Positions 10,068 through 19,324 of a DNA stretch of 64,000 nucleotides are shown in pieces. Position numbers and translations under genes: made by a program. Source of the stretch: Flavobacteriales bacterium (GTDB taxonomy: Bacteria > Bacteroidota > Bacteroidia > Flavobacteriales_F > PHOS-HE28); the NCBI GenBank assembly GCA_016710015.1, contig JADJLR010000001.1, positions 976,644 to 1,040,643 of the forward strand. The letters run 5' to 3'. The stretch's first letter is position 1. Every line of letters begins with the position of its first letter. Below the pieces are notes generated by a model. That model saw only the letters and a list, made by a program, of their open reading frames with translations, made no database searches and was not told where the DNA came from.

Positions 10068-10179
10068 GGAATAGAACAGGTTGGAACGCAACGATGCGGC
10101 GACGCAACGTTTTGTCCGATATCATTCGCCGATCCCAAGAACGGTAGGGCGCCGCGCAACGGTAATGGAATATGGAAGG

Positions 10180-10575
10180 TCATTCTTCTATTAGGCCGTT
10201 CACCACCCGCCTGATCCCATCCTTCAGGAGGGGGGTGTTGAAATTGATGAGTAATCCAAGTCGGTTATCGGTCAATTTCAAATATGTCTTCAGCTGCATT
10301 TTGAAGACCGGATGTATCTCTTGTGCAGCCTTGACCTCGATCATAACCCTCCCGTTCACCCATAGATCCAGTTTGTAGCCGGCGTCCAACTGCATGCCGC
10401 GATATTGAACAGGAAGATGAACTTGACGACGCACGTCGAACCCCATATCCTTCAATTCGAATTCAAGGCAGGTTTCGTACACACTTTCCAAAAGGCCGGG
10501 TCCAAAATGACGATGAACACGAAATGCAGCTTCCACTACTCCACTTGCTATTTCATTCTCATGCATTGTCGACAT
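10180..10575 (-). CDS. GxxExxY protein, PD-(D/E)xK nuclease-like fold
   Basis: 131 residues from the ATG at 10575 (a TTG at 10599 would add 8). The hallmark GPGLLESVYETCLEFEL near residues 25-40 gives the GxxExxY name. LDLWVNGRVMIEVKA holds the D and E-x-K of a PD-(D/E)xK core. Members are widespread, variably present and of unproven function, often scattered as mobile cargo. Here it interrupts an otherwise standard efflux operon between the adaptor and the pump, in the same direction, which suggests a later insertion. It ends about 110 bases before the pump start. Confidence 0.75.
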   Translation of the reverse strand: MSTMHENEIASGVVEAAFRVHRHFGPGLLESVYETCLEFELKDMGFDVRRQVHLPVQYRGMQLDAGYKLDLWVNGRVMIEVKAAQEIHPVFKMQLKTYLKLTDNRLGLLINFNTPLLKDGIRRVVNGLIEE

Positions 10576-10629
10576 CTCTCGTTCCGTGTTTCTTTTCAAC
10601 CTTTCGTTGCGCCGTAGCGTCGTCGCGTT

Positions 10630-11757
10630 TCATTCACTTGTTACAGGTGCTACACGCAGTCCTTCGTATGCACCGCTGAGGCGATCCGTCACGACCACCT
10701 GACCATTCGCCAAGCCACGCACAACGGCCTGCTCAACCCCTTGGTGCAGGATCTCCACGGGCATCTTCACCAAGGCGGAATCCTTCACGGTGTATAGAGA
10801 GCCATCTTCCAGCAATGCACTGCGCGGTACAGCAACGGCATCGCTCAATGCACCGGCCTCGATGGATCCGGCGAGATATTGTCCATCACGCAGGTCCTTG
10901 CCATCCACTTGCACGAAGAGCTTCACCGTTTGTGTAGAAGCGTCGATGTTCTCGCCCGCTCGAATGATGCGACCGCGCCACGTGCCGGGACCTTCCGTGC
11001 TGGTCAGCCGAAGTGTATCACCGATGTGGACCAGCGTCAGTTCGCCTGCGCCGATCGCGGTTTCCAACTCCAACGAACCGGGCGAGATGAATTCACCCAA
11101 GCGAGTTCCCGGTGTGACGATCGTACCGGGTTCCACCGATGCGCTCACGACCACACCATCGAAAGGCGCGGTGATGTTGTATTTGCCAAGCCGCTCATAC
11201 AGCGCACGGATACCGTAGTACTGATCAAGGAGACCGCGACCGGCCATGTAATTCCGTTCTTGCTCATTGGCCAACTTCGGCAGCTCCGGCAACAGCCCTT
11301 CAACGGGCACACTTTTCAAGTAGGTCTCCCATTTGGCAGCGGCATCCGGAATATCGATCCGCAGATCCGGCACCAGTTGCACCAAGGTCCTGAGGAAGGC
11401 ACTCTGCTGTGCGTTCACTTGTGCACGTACTTCACCGTTGTCGATCTGGAGCAGTACTTCGCCTTTGCGGAATGTTACTCCCTCGCGAAAGGTCGTCCCA
11501 GTGCGTTGTACGGTACCACCGACCTCGGCGGTGATCAGCATGCGGTCCACGGCGCGTAGCCGACCCGTGATGGGAATGCTCAAACGCACAGGCCCGTTCT
11601 GTGCGGTCAATGTGCGCACAGCACGTGCTGCGGTGATCACCTCCATGCGGTCCGGTGTCTTCTTGCTATCCTTCAAGACCTTGCAGGTACCGATGCCGCC
11701 CACGATGAATAGCAGGCCGAGGATGATGGTGAGTCTTCGTTTGAACAGGTCGTTCAT
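10630..11757 (-). CDS. Efflux periplasmic adaptor (membrane fusion protein)
   Basis: 375 residues. One N-terminal membrane anchor (LTIILGLLFIVGGIGT) is followed by a lipoyl/barrel-sandwich half (GGTVQRTGTTFREGVTFRKG), a helical hairpin, the second lipoyl half (YNITAPFDGVVVSASVEPG) and beta-barrel domains. This is the HlyD/AcrA order. It should bridge the RND pump and TolC-like channel of the same operon. Its ATG overlaps the tetR stop by 4 bases, so regulator and adaptor are translated together. Confidence 0.88.
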   Translation of the reverse strand: MNDLFKRRLTIILGLLFIVGGIGTCKVLKDSKKTPDRMEVITAARAVRTLTAQNGPVRLSIPITGRLRAVDRMLITAEVGGTVQRTGTTFREGVTFRKGEVLLQIDNGEVRAQVNAQQSAFLRTLVQLVPDLRIDIPDAAAKWETYLKSVPVEGLLPELPKLANEQERNYMAGRGLLDQYYGIRALYERLGKYNITAPFDGVVVSASVEPGTIVTPGTRLGEFISPGSLELETAIGAGELTLVHIGDTLRLTSTEGPGTWRGRIIRAGENIDASTQTVKLFVQVDGKDLRDGQYLAGSIEAGALSDAVAVPRSALLEDGSLYTVKDSALVKMPVEILHQGVEQAVVRGLANGQVVVTDRLSGAYEGLRVAPVTSE

Positions 11758-12356
11758 GCGCGGATGGATCGGATGATGAATTCGGGAACGGACTTTCGGC
11801 GCTTTTGGATCATTCGGCGGAACGCCTCGTCCGAAATGCCGTGGATGTGCTTAAGCATGGGTTGCGCGATGAAAGGATGTGCGCACAAGGCCATGATGTT
11901 CACCAGCAGCTCGCGTGGATCGATGTCGATGATCTCGCCGTTCTTGCGGGCTTCTTCCACCATGTGCAGGAAGCGCGCACGGCTCTCCTTCCCGCGATCC
12001 ACGAAATCGGCCAGGCCCTTCGCATCCCGGTTCAATTCGTTGGCGATGAAGAGCGGCAACATGGGTTCCTCTATCATGCGATCCAGATAGGCGGTTACGA
12101 AAGCCTCGATGGCGGGAAAGAGGCAATCGCATTGCTTCAGGGAATCCCAAATGCAGCCGAATTGGCGTTGGGCACTTTCCTTGAACACCCCTTCGAACAA
12201 ATGTTGTTTATCCTTGAAATAATAGTGTAGCAAGGCCTTGTTGATACCCGCCTCTTCGGCCACTTCCTGCATTCGCGCGGCCGCCATGCCTTTCTGCGTG
12301 AAGACCTTCCGGGCCGCATTCAAGATGCGTTGTTCGGTATTCACTTGACTGGTCAT
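11754..12356 (-). CDS. TetR-family transcriptional regulator of the efflux operon
   Basis: 200 residues from the ATG at 12356 (an upstream TTG at 12374 is in frame). The N-terminal helix-turn-helix is classic: RILNAARKVFTQKGMAAARM, then AGINKALLHYYFKDKQHLFE. The C-terminal ligand/dimer domain is divergent, as usual. It is the first gene of the efflux operon, and a perfect palindrome sits just upstream (12377-12392). This suggests the protein represses its own operon until a pump substrate binds, as is common for TetR proteins next to RND pumps. Confidence 0.88.
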   Translation of the reverse strand: MTSQVNTEQRILNAARKVFTQKGMAAARMQEVAEEAGINKALLHYYFKDKQHLFEGVFKESAQRQFGCIWDSLKQCDCLFPAIEAFVTAYLDRMIEEPMLPLFIANELNRDAKGLADFVDRGKESRARFLHMVEEARKNGEIIDIDPRELLVNIMALCAHPFIAQPMLKHIHGISDEAFRRMIQKRRKSVPEFIIRSIRA

Positions 12357-12376
12357 GCGTGTTACGGGCCGCAATA

Positions 12377-12392
12377 TTAACCATTTGGTTAA
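12377..12392. promoter_or_regulatory. Probable TetR operator
   Basis: TTAACCATTTGGTTAA is a perfect inverted repeat (7-bp arms, 2-bp centre) located 21 bases upstream of the tetR ATG and 38 bases upstream of the divergent Kelch gene. TTAACC/GGTTAA half-sites at this spacing are typical for TetR dimers. Control of the divergent gene by the same site is possible. Confidence 0.6.
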
Positions 12393-12429
12393 ACCAGATC
12401 AGATAGAACTGCGGAACTACCTTCGAGGC

Positions 12430-13629
12430 ATGCGAACGATCCACTTCACGCTACTCTGTGCTTGGGGTACCGTAGGTGCACAGTGGTCCCAGCTTCCCGA
12501 CTTCCCGGGTACGCCACGGGACGACGCGGCCGCCTTCACGGTAGCGGGCAAGATCTATGTTGGCACGGGGCGCGAGGTGGGCTTCGGATACACCAACGAT
12601 TGGTTCTGCTTCGACCCTGCTGTGGAGAGTTGGTCGGCGATCTCGTCGATGCCTGCGAGTGGGCGACAATACTGTAGCACGTTCACGATAGCCGATACGG
12701 GATTCGTTTTCGGAGGTACTGGAGAGGCCGGCGCGAACAGTGAATTGTGGGCCTATCATCCGGAAACGGATCAGTGGGTACAGAAAGCATCGCTTCCAGA
12801 TGAAGCCCGATATGCCTGCGTGTCCACCTGGATCTACTATCAGGATGCGCTTGTTGCAACGGGCATGTTGGCAAGCGGTGTGCCCACGAACGAGGCGTGG
12901 AAATACAGATCGTTCGATGATACGTGGGAGCCCTTATCACCTGTTCCAGGGCCTGCGAGACATCGCGCTGCGTGCTTCGAATCCGGTGGTGGTATGGCCA
13001 TCCTAGGGGGAGCGGACAGTGCGTTCAATGCCCTCAACGATGCGTGGTGGTACCCCGGCTTTTTCGAGACCGGCGAATGGTATGCGAGCGATGACCTACC
13101 TGCCCCGCGATACGGCGCGGATGCCAGTGGGAACAGCGTGTATGTGCTGACCTGCGGTGCTTCCGACGGAACGGTATTCCACGCGGAAACGTGGAAACAA
13201 CTGAACGGTTGGGAAGCGGTTGCTCCATTCGAAGGAGGTACGCGCAGAGGTGGAGTGGGCACCGGGATACTGGGTCCCCAGAGTTGGGCAAGTGCATTCT
13301 ACTATGGCCTCGGACTTGATGGGACGTTTGCGCGACGGAACGATTGGTGGCGATTAGACGTTCCTGTTGGGGTCGATGAAGCAGAACCAGAGAGCACGTT
13401 CTCCATCTTCCCGATCCCAGCGAACGACGTGATCACGGTTCAATTGTATCCTACGGCAGGCGCCTCGGAACTGATCGTTACGACGATGGATGGGCGCACC
13501 GTTCTTCGGGACCGTATTTCGGCCACGCACACTTTACTCGACCTTTCAATGATGGCCAACGGATCTTACCTGCTCACTGTGAGCACCGAGACTGGATCGG
13601 CCACACAACACTTCGTTGTTCAACGTTGA
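12430..13629 (+). CDS. Secreted Kelch-repeat beta-propeller protein with T9SS domain
   Basis: 399 residues from the ATG at 12430, which begins a signal peptide (MRTIHFTLLCAWGTVGAQ); an in-frame ATG at 12355 lacks one. Several Kelch blades follow, each with the GG and W/Y pattern (KIYVGTGREVGFGYTNDWFC, FVFGGTGEAGANSELWAYHP). The last 75 residues start at IFPIPAND and end FVVQR, a T9SS type A sorting domain. Such proteins are surface-exposed or released binding modules; the ligand is unknown. It is divergent from tetR and ends 6 bases before the methyltransferase gene. Confidence 0.78.
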   Translation: MRTIHFTLLCAWGTVGAQWSQLPDFPGTPRDDAAAFTVAGKIYVGTGREVGFGYTNDWFCFDPAVESWSAISSMPASGRQYCSTFTIADTGFVFGGTGEAGANSELWAYHPETDQWVQKASLPDEARYACVSTWIYYQDALVATGMLASGVPTNEAWKYRSFDDTWEPLSPVPGPARHRAACFESGGGMAILGGADSAFNALNDAWWYPGFFETGEWYASDDLPAPRYGADASGNSVYVLTCGASDGTVFHAETWKQLNGWEAVAPFEGGTRRGGVGTGILGPQSWASAFYYGLGLDGTFARRNDWWRLDVPVGVDEAEPESTFSIFPIPANDVITVQLYPTAGASELIVTTMDGRTVLRDRISATHTLLDLSMMANGSYLLTVSTETGSATQHFVVQR

Positions 13630-13635
13630 TCCAAC

Positions 13636-14277
13636 ATGCATTTCCTTTCCCCAGACCTTAACGCCTACGCCGAAAGCCATACCGCGCAAGAACCCGACAT
13701 CCTCCGGGAACTCGCGGAAGAGACCCGGGCGAACATCGAGTTGCCCAATATGCTCAGCGGGCATCTACAAGGTCGGTTCTTGAGCATGATCAGCAAGCTC
13801 ATGGTACCGAACTTGGTTTTGGAGATCGGCACCTACACGGGTTACTCCGCGCTTTGCTTGGCCGAGGGAATGGCAGCGGATGGGGTGTTGCATACCATCG
13901 ACATCAATATACGGTTGGCCTCCATGGTGGATCGGTACGTCAAGAAAGCCGGGCTCCAAGACCGCATCCATCAACACCTCGCTGCGGCCACCGACGTGAT
14001 ACCGCAGATCAAAGGCACCTTCGACCTGGTCTTCATCGATGCGGACAAACCGAACTATTCGAATTACTTCGACCTGGTGATCGACCGTGTTCGCTCTGGT
14101 GGTTTGATCATTGCAGACAACGTATTGTGGAGCGGCAAAGTGCTGGCACCCGAGGCCGATCAGGACAGCGAAACGCGCGGACTCGTGGCCTATACCTGCA
14201 AAGTGAAGAGCGATGCACGAGTAGAAAATCTCTTGCTTCCGGTGCGTGACGGGTTGCTTGTGAGCCGCAGGAAGTGA
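13636..14277 (+). CDS. SAM-dependent O-methyltransferase (class I, CCoAOMT-like)
   Basis: 213 residues, the family's usual size. The SAM-binding glycine motif is LEIGTYTGYSALCLAEG at about residue 62-78. The acidic SAM contact follows in LHTIDIN, and the metal/SAM motif is DLVFIDADKPNYSNYFD near residue 130. GGLIIADNVLWSGKV completes the O-methyltransferase family 3 pattern. The acceptor is probably a catechol-type small molecule but is not defined. The stop overlaps a possible GTG start of the next gene. Confidence 0.88.
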   Translation: MHFLSPDLNAYAESHTAQEPDILRELAEETRANIELPNMLSGHLQGRFLSMISKLMVPNLVLEIGTYTGYSALCLAEGMAADGVLHTIDINIRLASMVDRYVKKAGLQDRIHQHLAAATDVIPQIKGTFDLVFIDADKPNYSNYFDLVIDRVRSGGLIIADNVLWSGKVLAPEADQDSETRGLVAYTCKVKSDARVENLLLPVRDGLLVSRRK

Positions 14278-14324
14278 CCACTGTCAGGAGCCTTACCTTG
14301 GAGAAGTACCAACTTCACGGGATC

Positions 14325-14720
14325 ATGGAAGCACAACTATTCTACAAGGAACTGGGTCGTTTGTTGTACGCGATAGCCGCAGCGGATGACCTTGTCCGGC
14401 CGGCAGAGGTGGAGACCTTGAAACGCATCGTCAAGGAGGAACTCGTTCCCTTGGAGGACAGTACGGACCACTTCGGCACGGATCAGGCCTTCATCACGGA
14501 ATTCGAATTCGATGTCCTGTCGGAACGCGATGCCACGGCCGATGAGGCCTTCGACTCGTTCGTTGCCTACATGGCGCGTCACCATCACGACCTGCCCGAG
14601 GAGCGCAAGCAGTTGATCTACCGCGCGGCGGACGCGGTCGCCAGCGCCTTCCACGGCGTTGGAAAGAAGGAGATCCCCTACTTGGCCAAACTGCACCATC
14701 ACCTCGAGCAAACGGCCTGA
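14325..14720 (+). CDS. TerB-like helical protein
   Basis: 131 residues from the ATG at 14325 (MEAQLFYKELGRLLYAIAAA). An in-frame GTG at 14274 overlapping the methyltransferase stop would add 17 residues. The protein is all-helical, with an acidic patch (AAADDLVRPAEVETLKRIVK) like the metal-binding N-terminal helices of TerB/tellurite-resistance domains. The YRAADAVASAFHGVGKKE end also fits. Function is uncertain. It lies between the methyltransferase and threonine aldolase genes on the same strand. Confidence 0.5.
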   Translation: MEAQLFYKELGRLLYAIAAADDLVRPAEVETLKRIVKEELVPLEDSTDHFGTDQAFITEFEFDVLSERDATADEAFDSFVAYMARHHHDLPEERKQLIYRAADAVASAFHGVGKKEIPYLAKLHHHLEQTA

Positions 14721-14762
14721 GCATTCTTCGTCGCGCTATCTTGGGCCGTTGCATTTGGCCCG

Positions 14763-15779
14763 ATGATCGACCTACGTTCCGACACCGTTACCCGACCCAC
14801 TTCTGCCATGCGAGCGGCCATGATGGCGGCCGAGGTGGGTGATGATGTCTTTGGGGAGGACCCCACGGTGAATGCCTTGGAGGAACGGATCGCCCGGCTG
14901 TTCGGACATGAGGCAGGCATGTTCTGCCCAAGCGGTACCATGGCGAACCAGATCGCGGTGAACATCCACACGCGTCCGGGTGATGAGGTGATCTGCGATG
15001 AAGGCGCACACATCTATCGGTACGAAGGTGGTGGCACCATGGTGAACAGTGGGTGCAGTGTGAAGTTCGTTCCGAGCGATCGCGGGCGGTTCACGGCCGA
15101 ACGTGTTCAAGAGGCGATCAATGACGACCAACAGTGGTTGACCCGCACCCGGCTGGTGAATTTTGAGAACACCTGCAACCGTGGCGGTGGTGCTGTATGG
15201 GATATTGCCGAAGTGGATCGGATCAAAGCGATCTGCAAAACCAATGGCCTGGCATTGCACATGGATGGCGCACGCATCTTCAACGCCATGGCCGCGACCG
15301 GAGAGAGCCCTGCGGACTGGGGCGCTCGTTGCGACACCATCTCGATCTGTTTGAGCAAAGGTCTGGGAGCGCCCGTCGGGTCGGTATTGATCGGAAGCAA
15401 GGAACTGATGCGACAGGCCCGCCGCGTGCGGAAACGCTTGGGCGGCGGCATGCGCCAAGCCGGCCTCTTGGCGGCCGCGTGTCATTACGCCTTGGACCAT
15501 CACGTGGATCGTTTGAAAGATGACCACCGACGTGCGGCACTACTGGAAGCCAAGCTGCTCACCCTACCCTATGTTTCCTCCGTGATGCCCGTTCGTACGA
15601 ACATCGTGATCTTCACATTGGCGAATAAGCAAGCTGCCGAACCGTTCCTAGCCAAACTCAACCACCGCGGTGTACGTGCCGTGGCTTTCGGGCCCAGCAT
15701 GGTGCGAATGGTACTTCATCTGGACGTGGATGACAAGGACATCAGCCACGTTATCACCCAACTGACCGACCTGCAATGA
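14763..15779 (+). CDS. ltaE: Low-specificity L-threonine aldolase
   Basis: 338 residues of a fold-type I PLP enzyme that cleaves L-threonine or allo-threonine to glycine and acetaldehyde. Hallmarks are MIDLRSDTVTRPT at the N-terminus, VGDDVFGEDPTVN, the substrate-pocket HIYRYEGGG, the cofactor Asp in HMDGARIFNA and the Schiff-base lysine in CLSKGLGAPVGS at about residue 200. The start is the ATG 18 bases after a TATCTTGG motif that may be a Bacteroidota -7 box. Its stop overlaps the next gene by 4 bases. Confidence 0.92.
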   Translation: MIDLRSDTVTRPTSAMRAAMMAAEVGDDVFGEDPTVNALEERIARLFGHEAGMFCPSGTMANQIAVNIHTRPGDEVICDEGAHIYRYEGGGTMVNSGCSVKFVPSDRGRFTAERVQEAINDDQQWLTRTRLVNFENTCNRGGGAVWDIAEVDRIKAICKTNGLALHMDGARIFNAMAATGESPADWGARCDTISICLSKGLGAPVGSVLIGSKELMRQARRVRKRLGGGMRQAGLLAAACHYALDHHVDRLKDDHRRAALLEAKLLTLPYVSSVMPVRTNIVIFTLANKQAAEPFLAKLNHRGVRAVAFGPSMVRMVLHLDVDDKDISHVITQLTDLQ

Positions 15780-16165
15780 GATCGCGCATCATTCCTGCAC
15801 TTCTCGCCTTCCTAGCCTCTGCTGGATGTGCACCGCCGCAATACTTGCAAAAAGGTGTGCAGGATGGAGTGCAGCTCGCATACCGCTGGAACCATCCTCC
15901 GGGAAAGCCCAGCGAATTGTTATTGAAGTTGGTGAACACCACGAACCAGGACAAGTCGGTGGATCTCATCATCGACCTCAGTTACCAAGGCCTCACCGTA
16001 GAAACGATGGAGTTGGATACATGCATCCGCGCAGGCCGAACGATGAATGGCAAACTGAACGGGGTGTACTTCATTCCTACGCGACTCACCACTGAGCAAA
16101 TAAAAAGTGGCGATGCGGTCGCGGAAATGACCAGGACGATCATCGCCAAGAGCATCTGTCCATGA
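15776..16165 (+). CDS. Predicted lipoprotein
   Basis: 129 residues with a signal peptide and lipobox LASAGC (Cys18). The rest is a compact beta-rich domain (LLLKLVNTTNQDKSVDLIID) without a family I recognise. It is translationally coupled on both sides through ATGA overlaps: with threonine aldolase upstream and the histidine kinase downstream. An envelope-located partner of the sensor kinase is possible but is inference. Confidence 0.55.
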   Translation: MRSRIIPALLAFLASAGCAPPQYLQKGVQDGVQLAYRWNHPPGKPSELLLKLVNTTNQDKSVDLIIDLSYQGLTVETMELDTCIRAGRTMNGKLNGVYFIPTRLTTEQIKSGDAVAEMTRTIIAKSICP

Positions 16166-17910
16166 GCAAGGTTCGATCCGGCCGTACGCTTCTCATTTCG
16201 ATCGTCGGGGTTCTGGCGATCGGTGCCGGACTGCTCCTTTGGGCGATCTCGTCCATGCAAGAGCGGAAGTCGGCCTTGGGCGAAATGGCGTTGCTGCGTA
16301 CGCAGCAATTGGTACAACTCCGGCTGAACGGACTCTTCAGTGAAATGGCCGAGGACATCCGAGAAGAGGCAGCTGCGATCGAGATCTCGGACAGCACCGT
16401 CGTGTTCGACAGATGGTATCCTTTGCTGCGCACACATTGGCCGATCCTTTCCATCAAATTGGCCAACGAGGTGGGTGACGAACTTGCATTGATCCGAGAG
16501 GACAGCACCTTCTTGGTGACCCGCACCGCAGCAGGATCGGTGGATGGGCCACCGATCCTGATGAGGTACACCGGTGGACAAAGGCTTGAAGTGACCGAAG
16601 GGCCGTGGTTGGACCATGAAGACAACGACCCACGCGAAAGGGTGTGGTTCAGCAAGGCCTTGGAGGAATCGCAGAACGAACCTTGCTGGACCTTGCGACC
16701 ACCGGAAACGGACGGTGACCCGATGCTCCAAGTCTCGTATTTGATCCGCGATGAGAACCCCGATCGACCGTATCGGGTGCTGATGTTCACGGTGGACCTC
16801 ACGCGTTCCTCTTGGCTCGATTCACGGTCCGCCGCACTAACCCGGCCGGGCATACTCCTGCTCGATGATGAAGGCAGATCCTTGGGCCATGTGCGCGGGC
16901 AGGGAGATGAGCAAGTGGAAGCAGCCACGGACCTCGCTGAAAAAGCGTGGCAGACGAAGAAGACATTCGCCCCTTTCACCGTTCAGGTGGGAGACCAGCA
17001 ATTCGGTTGTTCATTCATGCAATATCCACTGAACGGCCAGCAGCTGAACACCGGTGTGGTGCTGAACACGGACCGCCTGATCGACTGGTTGCTACCGGAA
17101 TGGAGGGTGTTGATCGCGAGCGCCGTCTTCCTGCTCGTGCTGATCACGCTGCTGACATGGGCCTACTTGAAGAAGCGTTCCTCCGATGAGAACCTGCGCA
17201 AACAGACCAGGCGCACGCGAACGCAGGAGGTGAAACTGGCCAAGGCATTGGGCGAACGCGATGTGCTGAACCGCGAGGTGCATCACCGGGTGAAGAACAA
17301 CCTGCAGGTGGTGAGCAGCCTTTTGAACCTACAAGCCACACGCTTGGAAGACGGTGCTGTGAAGAGCGAATTCCTGCGCGGTAAACGCAGGATCGACACC
17401 ATCGCCTTGGTCCACCACAAGTTATACGGCCTTGTGGATCTACGGAACGTGGATCTGTTCCGCTTCTTCACCGATCTGGTGAAGGCACTGGCCGAAATGT
17501 ACCTACCACAAAGCCGTCAGGTGAGCTTCGAGGTGAACACCGACCATACCAAGGCGGATCAGGATACAGCGATCGAACTGGGCATCATCCTGTGCGAACT
17601 CGTGTCGAACAGTTTCCAGCATGCTTTCCCCTACGTTACGGGCGGCCATGTCGAGATCCGTGTTAGCCCAATGGATGGAGACCTGTACAGGCTAACGGTG
17701 AAGGACAATGGAAAAGGGATCACCGACGATGCGCGTGAAGGGACAGGTAAGTTGGGCTTGGAGATCGTAGAAGCCTTGTCCGAACAATTGGACGGTTCGT
17801 TCCATGTGCAAGTGGACGGCGGTGTGTTGTTCGAAGTGCTGTTCCGCATGCGGCATCCTTCTCCCATTTTGCCGGATACGGATCGGGAAGTTGCGGGCAC
17901 GGAAGAGTGA
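16162..17910 (+). CDS. Membrane sensor histidine kinase (HisKA_2 type)
   Basis: 582 residues. Transmembrane helices at about 11-30 and 313-333 enclose a periplasmic sensor domain of about 280 residues. A coiled linker leads to the phosphoacceptor segment EVHHRVKNNLQVVSSLLNLQ near residue 372, the HisKA_2/HWE-like form. The ATPase domain follows, with the N-box (ELVSNSFQHAF) and G-boxes (DNGKGI, GTGKLGLEIVEAL). No response regulator gene is adjacent. It is the last gene of a run beginning at ltaE and ends against the convergent OmpA gene, 2 bases away. Confidence 0.85.
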   Translation: MSKVRSGRTLLISIVGVLAIGAGLLLWAISSMQERKSALGEMALLRTQQLVQLRLNGLFSEMAEDIREEAAAIEISDSTVVFDRWYPLLRTHWPILSIKLANEVGDELALIREDSTFLVTRTAAGSVDGPPILMRYTGGQRLEVTEGPWLDHEDNDPRERVWFSKALEESQNEPCWTLRPPETDGDPMLQVSYLIRDENPDRPYRVLMFTVDLTRSSWLDSRSAALTRPGILLLDDEGRSLGHVRGQGDEQVEAATDLAEKAWQTKKTFAPFTVQVGDQQFGCSFMQYPLNGQQLNTGVVLNTDRLIDWLLPEWRVLIASAVFLLVLITLLTWAYLKKRSSDENLRKQTRRTRTQEVKLAKALGERDVLNREVHHRVKNNLQVVSSLLNLQATRLEDGAVKSEFLRGKRRIDTIALVHHKLYGLVDLRNVDLFRFFTDLVKALAEMYLPQSRQVSFEVNTDHTKADQDTAIELGIILCELVSNSFQHAFPYVTGGHVEIRVSPMDGDLYRLTVKDNGKGITDDAREGTGKLGLEIVEALSEQLDGSFHVQVDGGVLFEVLFRMRHPSPILPDTDREVAGTEE

Positions 17911-17911
17911 T

Positions 17912-19258
17912 CTATCGGATCCACTCCAACTCCACCCTGCGTTCGCTGGGATCGCGGCCCGAACTGCGGCTATCGCCATAGTAGTTCACCAGCAGCCGTT
18001 CCGCTGAAATGCCGCGCTGCATCAGGTAATTGCGCACCGCATGCGCCCTCAGTTCGCTCAACAGAAGATTCTGATCAGGGTCTCCGGTGCGATCCGAATA
18101 GCCGGTCACCAGCACACGTTGGATGGATGATCGCGCAAGCTGTTCGAACACTTCGTTGAGCAGCACACGGTACTCGGCATTGAGTTGGGTGGAGTTCCGA
18201 TCGAAACGGACCGTGATGTTCCGACCCACCAGATCGCTCAAGTTGGCAGATGGATTCTCCTCTTCTGGAACGTTGGACCGCACATCGCGCACTTCCAAGG
18301 TCAGCCCGGCCACGCGGTCCTCGATATCGTCCAAGCGATCACGGATGGCCCACAATTCACGGCGTTGGTCCATGCGATCGATCCGTTCATTGATCCCGTC
18401 CAATTCCACCTTCAACCACCGATCACGTTTCCGGAGTCGCGGCATTTCAACGACATCCTCAGTGACATCCTCGGAGCGCTCGGCCATGGCTTGCATCAAC
18501 CGTTGACCCAAGGCCGGATCGATGCCACCACCGCCGGTATCCGCAAGTTGCAGATCCAGCGCACAGAGGTAGTTCTCCTCATCGAACACGGTGCCACACG
18601 TGGAGTTGATCCACACTTGCGAGCCCGGCTCTGCCACCGCATTCCCAAGCACGGCAACACTTGCCAAAGGCAACAGGTCGGCGCGCAATTGCCGCTCCAA
18701 TTCCTCCCGCTGGCTGCGCACGTAGAAATAGATGGCCAGGTACTTGTCTTGATCCTCTCCGGCATCCACCCCGTAGCGGGCTTGGCTCCAATCGATGTGC
18801 GTGAGTCGCGAGAGCTGCATCCGGGTGGGTTCGCTCAACTGATCGAATGCATGCGGTACACCGAGGTCCTCCGCAGCGGAACGCACCATGGCATCGATCT
18901 CGTCCGCGAGCTGATCACTGGGCACATCGCTCACCACGCCTTGTTTGGTGAAATGAACACGCGCATCGAGGTAGGCACCGATCCCGGCCTCCATCAACCG
19001 ATCGAGCATCAACCGCAGCCGATCATCGGGAGCGGCGGTCCGCTGGATCTGGAATACGGCACCGGCACCCGGCACACCACGCCAAACCGCTTGGAACACC
19101 GGCGTAGGACTTTCTGGATCTTCGGATGTGCCGAGCACGATCACGTTCGCACCGGCACTTTCGCCGGTCAATTGCAGGGCCTGCGCATGGAGTGCATACG
19201 CCAAGAACAGCCCAAAACAGAGCATCAAGAACCTAGGATGTACAGGAGTGGCACGCAT
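17912..19258 (-). CDS. OmpA-family outer-membrane protein
   Basis: 448 residues with a signal peptide (MLCFGLFLAYALHAQ). The N-terminal 230 residues are of unknown fold. A coiled-coil stretch follows (ELDGINERIDRMDQRRELWA) near 285-330. The C-terminal 100 residues are an OmpA peptidoglycan-binding domain (ITVRFDRNSTQLNAEY, VTGYSDRTGDPDQN, RVELEWIR). It should anchor the outer membrane to the cell wall. It is the last gene of the minus-strand run that starts at obg. Confidence 0.78.
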   Translation of the reverse strand: MRATPVHPRFLMLCFGLFLAYALHAQALQLTGESAGANVIVLGTSEDPESPTPVFQAVWRGVPGAGAVFQIQRTAAPDDRLRLMLDRLMEAGIGAYLDARVHFTKQGVVSDVPSDQLADEIDAMVRSAAEDLGVPHAFDQLSEPTRMQLSRLTHIDWSQARYGVDAGEDQDKYLAIYFYVRSQREELERQLRADLLPLASVAVLGNAVAEPGSQVWINSTCGTVFDEENYLCALDLQLADTGGGGIDPALGQRLMQAMAERSEDVTEDVVEMPRLRKRDRWLKVELDGINERIDRMDQRRELWAIRDRLDDIEDRVAGLTLEVRDVRSNVPEEENPSANLSDLVGRNITVRFDRNSTQLNAEYRVLLNEVFEQLARSSIQRVLVTGYSDRTGDPDQNLLLSELRAHAVRNYLMQRGISAERLLVNYYGDSRSSGRDPSERRVELEWIR

Positions 19259-19324
19259 TCAGGCCCCGAAACTACCGGGTCGAGGAACGCCAGTCCAGTT
19301 CGGACATGGGAAAGATCTCAACGA

